DNA of 64,000 bases, from assembly GCA_033002965.1 (NCBI GenBank), contig JAURVB010005936.1:46518-110517 (forward strand), in the 5' to 3' direction. The stretch comes from Piper betle (taxonomy: Eukaryota; Streptophyta; Magnoliopsida; Piperales; Piperaceae). Below the pieces are notes generated by a model, which was given only the letters and a program-made list of their open reading frames with translations, was not told the DNA's origin and searched no databases. The position numbers and the translations under genes were made by a program. Numbering within the stretch: the first letter of the stretch is position 1; each line of letters begins with the position of its first letter. This document shows positions 61,034-64,000 of the stretch, one piece after another.

Positions 61034-62214
61034 TGTTCGATTAATTTCAATGATATGCAAGTATACACAATCGAAACAAGTAATATAATGACAAATTTGA
61101 GTATCGCCCCACAGAGATAAATTTCTTTTAATTAAATAAAGAAAATGATATTAAGAACAAAACAAAAATAATCAACTTAACTAAATCTAAGTAAGAACTT
61201 TAAATTGAAGAAAGAGTTATAAGGACAAAACTCATTCTTGAGTCGAATTTCCCTTAACATGAATTTAATATTCATCAAATCTTACTCTTATCTTGTATTC
61301 CCTCGGATTGTAGATCTAGGATAATTATATGACATGGTGGCTCTCACTCCTTCATACTTCTATTATTTTGCCTCAATTTCTACCTCCTGGTGATAATTAA
61401 TTAATCAACAAAATAATACATTAAGATTTGCCTTACAATCGCATACAGTGTTGTGTATCTTCCTACCACAACGACAATCAAGTCAAAAGACTCGTCGTAT
61501 GATGAATTATCAATGACTAATCTAATTAATTTCTCCCGAAATCTAATTAAATTTCATGATTTAAGAAATAGGCGATCAATCTATTCTTAGCATTAAGAAC
61601 ATGATAATTCAAACAATCCGATTGAATAAAAGAGTAAGAGGTTGAAATGAATTCAATTAAACCATGTAAAGTTCCATTCTTCTCTAGAACGAAATAAAAA
61701 AATACTCCATAATAAAAATAGAAAACAATATAGAAAAGAAACTATTTCTCATTATGAAAAGAAAAGAGTTACAAAAACTAAAACTACTTCTAAGCCAAAA
61801 GTCAAGATATATCAAACAACAAATGACCACCCCATTATATAGAAGATGGGATACAAGAATTCGAGGAGGGATTCCACAACTCAATGTGGTCTAATTGATT
61901 ATGATGTTCAATGAAGTTTGCCACTCCCCGACAATGGCGCCAAAGCTATGTATAGCCATCCTCATCGAGCTTTGCCAACACCAAATATTGTAGCCATCAA
62001 TGAGTGGGGTTCAATGCTATAACCAGCAAACCCTAAGCTTATATTTGTTTCGTCTTTTTCTGCATTAAAACTCCGAAATTAAGCATATCTCATAAAATAT
62101 TAATTAACTAGAATATAACGAGAAATATCACCTAATTAATAATGTTTATACCCGGGAAAAACAAAATCACATTAAAAATATAGGTAAATATTATGCAATT
62201 TTAAATACTTAACA
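61034..62214 (-). mobile_element. Athila-like solo LTR (minus strand)
   Basis: On the minus strand it starts TGTTAAGTATTTAAAATTGC and ends TTAATCGAACA. It matches the LTRs at 5981-7136 and 11928-13081 along its length, for example GGGTATAAACATTATTAATTAGGTGATA and TATATAATGGGGTGGTCATTTG. Flanks CAAGT (61029-61033) and TAAGT (62215-62219) look like a duplication with one change. At 1,181 bp it is slightly longer than the other two. The frame 61684-61884 is inside it and not a gene. Confidence 0.8.
61922..61944 (-). other. primer-site-like motif inside the solo LTR
   Basis: On the minus strand TTTGGCGCCATTGTCGGGGA lies about 270-290 bp downstream of the LTR start. It is a near-perfect Asp-tRNA primer-site motif of Athila/Tat type, yet it lies inside the LTR. 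The equivalent place in the other two LTRs (6238-6262, 12180-12206) is diverged. Confidence 0.6.
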
Positions 62215-63158
62215 TAAGTGGGAGCATGGAAGGATGGGTAGAGTCGGGACAGCTGGAGGACTCTTTTATTAGACTTTTGATTTTTTTTCTTATCTGTTAT
62301 TATAATTCTAGATTATTTGCATGGCAATAGGATTTTGGTTCGGTTCATGGGGCTTAGATACATGTAAGATGTAACTAAATAATTGTGATGTTTTCTATAT
62401 TTGTTTATAAAGTGACTGAGGATTATGGAGAACCTTATATCTGAAAATCAGTCTATTTTGTTATTTAAATGGTTTAACTTCGATAGTTGAGGATATATAA
62501 GAACTTCAATCTGGATATCGACCTGTAGATGGAAGTAGATGAATGACACTAAACATTGAGGATGTGCTAGAATTCATTTTTGAAAATCAGTTCTAAAGTT
62601 GATATTATATTAATTAATGGGTGTGTGATTGATCTAATGAAGAGATAATTGAATTACTCATGTTGTTGATATTTGAAATTGATTAAGATATCGTTATATT
62701 GTTGGTATTTGAAGTCAATTATTTTATGTCAAGAATTACTGGTGATTAATCATATTTTTTTAATTATTTGTTACTACATATGTAATTAGTAGACTCAAGA
62801 CCTATTTTGATATTTTGGTACTGAGCAAACAGTTTATGTTGTTCACAAGTAGTAGAGATTTAAGATAAATGATGGGATGTAGGAATCAACACTTAGAATT
62901 ATTTACTATCGTTTGGATTTTAGTAGAACTTATTGCATGTAGAAGACCTTCTTCTCCTAATTTATTACATGGACTTGAATATATTATTATATTGATGGAT
63001 TAGTTATTAGTATATATTATGGATATTGATAATGACCAACACTTAGATTTCAAACACTGCTATGCATTTATGATACTTTTATTATCGTTTAATTATTTTA
63101 AAGTAATGGTCCGACCATTGGATTATTATTAATACGAAAAGTGATAGATCATTATAGC

Positions 63159-63172
63159 TGATATTATAGCTC
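63159..63172 (+). other. degenerate primer-binding site after the C-type LTR
   Basis: TGATATTATAGCTC aligns with the G1 site TGGTATCTGAACTC, and the next 90 bp resemble the G1 leader (ACATCCCTTAAAAGATA against CCATCCCTTAAAGATAG). Confidence 0.45.
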
Positions 63173-63263
63173 AGTCGATCAATGACCATGTGTATACTTT
63201 TAATAAGTTAACATTGTTGAAATAACTAGTATGTACCACATCCCTTAAAAGATAAATTAATAG

Positions 63264-64000
63264 TGTAAAATCCAAGTATTTTAATTGTTAATGTTATTTA
63301 TTTATGTTTAATTTGGGGGTTTTGATTAAATTTTGTTTGATAAGGTGATTTTGGTCAAACCAGTGGGTGTAACTTGACCTTTAGGGCTGGGTTTGGATGA
63401 CCTTTTAGGTTAGAGTGGAGATTGGTGAGTCGTACGTAACTCTTTGAACCGGGTCGCTTGTCAAGTTGAGGAAAATTTGGGGAAGTTCATCATTTTCCCC
63501 TTTTCCACTCAACCTGCTCCTCTGCTCTTCCTTTTATTTTGTCGTACCCCTCTTTTATCCTCGTCAGTCTTCTCAAGTTCTAGAGTTCTCTTGTTTTCTT
63601 TTTCATCTCTGGTATACTGTTCTTCACCTTGTTTTTTCTTTCTTTATTTCATTTTGTTTTTCCCTCATCCATCCATGAAAAAAGACATTTGTTCCAATTA
63701 ATTTTGTGGTGTAGAATCATTGGTAGTTTTATTCTTTGTTTGGCTTTTACTTCTATGCTTTGTCAATGTTGGAGATGCGTTCTAGTCGTCAGTGTTTGGC
63801 TCACGTCATGCATGCTTGCAACCTATATGGTCAGGTATCTTTCGTTGCTTGATAGTTCCATAGTATGGATTTAATAATTATAGTTTAAGGTTAACTACAT
63901 TCTTATTTTGATATATTATGATTTCCTCGCTTTGAAGTATTGATTAAATCTTTTGGATGGTCTGGTCTTGGGTAGAAAGTGTTGAGTTTCCCTCACTCAT
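63264..64000 (+). mobile_element. start of another LTR, running off the window
   Basis: TGTAAAATCCAAGTATTTTAATTG has the form of a gypsy LTR start and interrupts the G1-like leader. A CT-rich leader-like segment follows (63500-63680) with overlapping frames (63444-63874) that I do not accept as genes. No second boundary is in the window. Confidence 0.45.

Larger units (their letters stand above)
59936..62355 (+). mobile_element. D-type LTR material with a nested Athila-like solo LTR
   Basis: It replaces a C-LTR segment present at 48650-48980. It begins with two imperfect 60- to 75-bp copies of a purine-tract/LTR-start segment (59944-60066), then TGCAAAACCTTGAAAATAATTAGG (60070), an LTR-type start. 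The D sequence is cut at 61033 and seems to resume at 62220. Both outer boundaries are approximate. The frames 60478-60705 and 60807-61031 are not supported as genes. Confidence 0.5.
58205..63156 (+). mobile_element. C-type LTR (forward), interrupted by D-type LTR material
   Basis: It starts TGTAATGATCAG. The pieces 58205-59935 and about 62355-63156 match C1 in reverse over their whole length. It ends near ATTATA at 63156, followed by a primer-like site. The 100-residue frame 58659-58961 spans the CT-rich leader (TCTCTTTCCTCCTCTCTTTG), mirrored at 50150-50330, and is not a supported gene. Confidence 0.65.

Noticed and set aside
39990..63156. One giant element bounded by head-to-head C-type LTRs
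   Set aside because: The minus-strand LTR has its own GAACA duplication on both sides (39985-39989, 57898-57902), so it is an independent solo LTR next to the forward one.

Overview
This window is plant nuclear DNA, almost certainly from a flowering plant with a repeat-rich genome. The evidence is one intron-containing host gene with GT-AG introns, Ty3/gypsy and Ty1/copia remnants of plant lineages, primer-binding sites matching plant retroelements, and a very AT-rich background. I cannot name the species or say with confidence whether it is a monocot or a dicot.

HOST GENE. The only host protein gene I can support is an amino acid permease of the AAAP/AAP family at 27005-37873 (+). It has six exons joining in frame to 465 codons, with all splice sites GT-AG. 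Its fourth intron is 8,016 bp, because a CACTA-like DNA transposon (about 29118-36266) holds a SIRE/Maximus-like copia LTR (29913-31606 plus about 35316-35500), which in turn holds a rearranged gypsy-LTR element (31607-35310). Removing these leaves an intron of roughly 0.9 kb.

LEFT FLANK (1-23.2 kb). This is a nest of retroelements. A Tekay/Del-like gypsy element, G1, starts at 752: 5' LTR, iMet primer site, decayed RT/RNase H, integrase and C-terminal tail. Its integrase is split by an Athila-like element (5981-13081, duplication GTATA), which itself carries an 812-bp palindromic insertion (9810-10621). The 3' LTR of G1 is split by solo LTR A1 (14426-20342, duplication GACAT), which is split by LTR B1 (16362-19392, duplication GTAGA). 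LTR fragments and a 530-bp solo LTR (22520-23049, duplication ATGAT) follow. From 23.2 to 26.9 kb I see no gene.

RIGHT FLANK (38.9-64 kb). An inverted-repeat (fold-back) element lies at about 38932-39802. A minus-strand solo LTR, C1 (39990-57897, duplication GAACA), has been entered twice by family A elements: A2 (40453-48338, +, duplication ATAAC) and A3 (50673-57810, -, duplication ACTAA). Inside A3 is a head-to-tail array of eight 154-bp units separated by seven spacers (51472-53879). Each unit pair has the layout of a TRIM (miniature LTR retrotransposon): LTR, iMet primer site, short non-coding interior, polypurine tract. A second C-type LTR in forward orientation (58205-63156) contains further LTR pieces, including an Athila-like solo LTR (61034-62214). 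A new LTR starts at 63264 and runs off the window.

The most interesting items are the TRIM multimer with its snRNA-like promoter layout, and two independent insertions whose outer ends are both LTR 3' ends in inverted orientation. Nested boundaries were set by reading terminal TG...CA motifs and 5-bp target duplications. Family names are by motif recognition only and were not checked against a repeat library.
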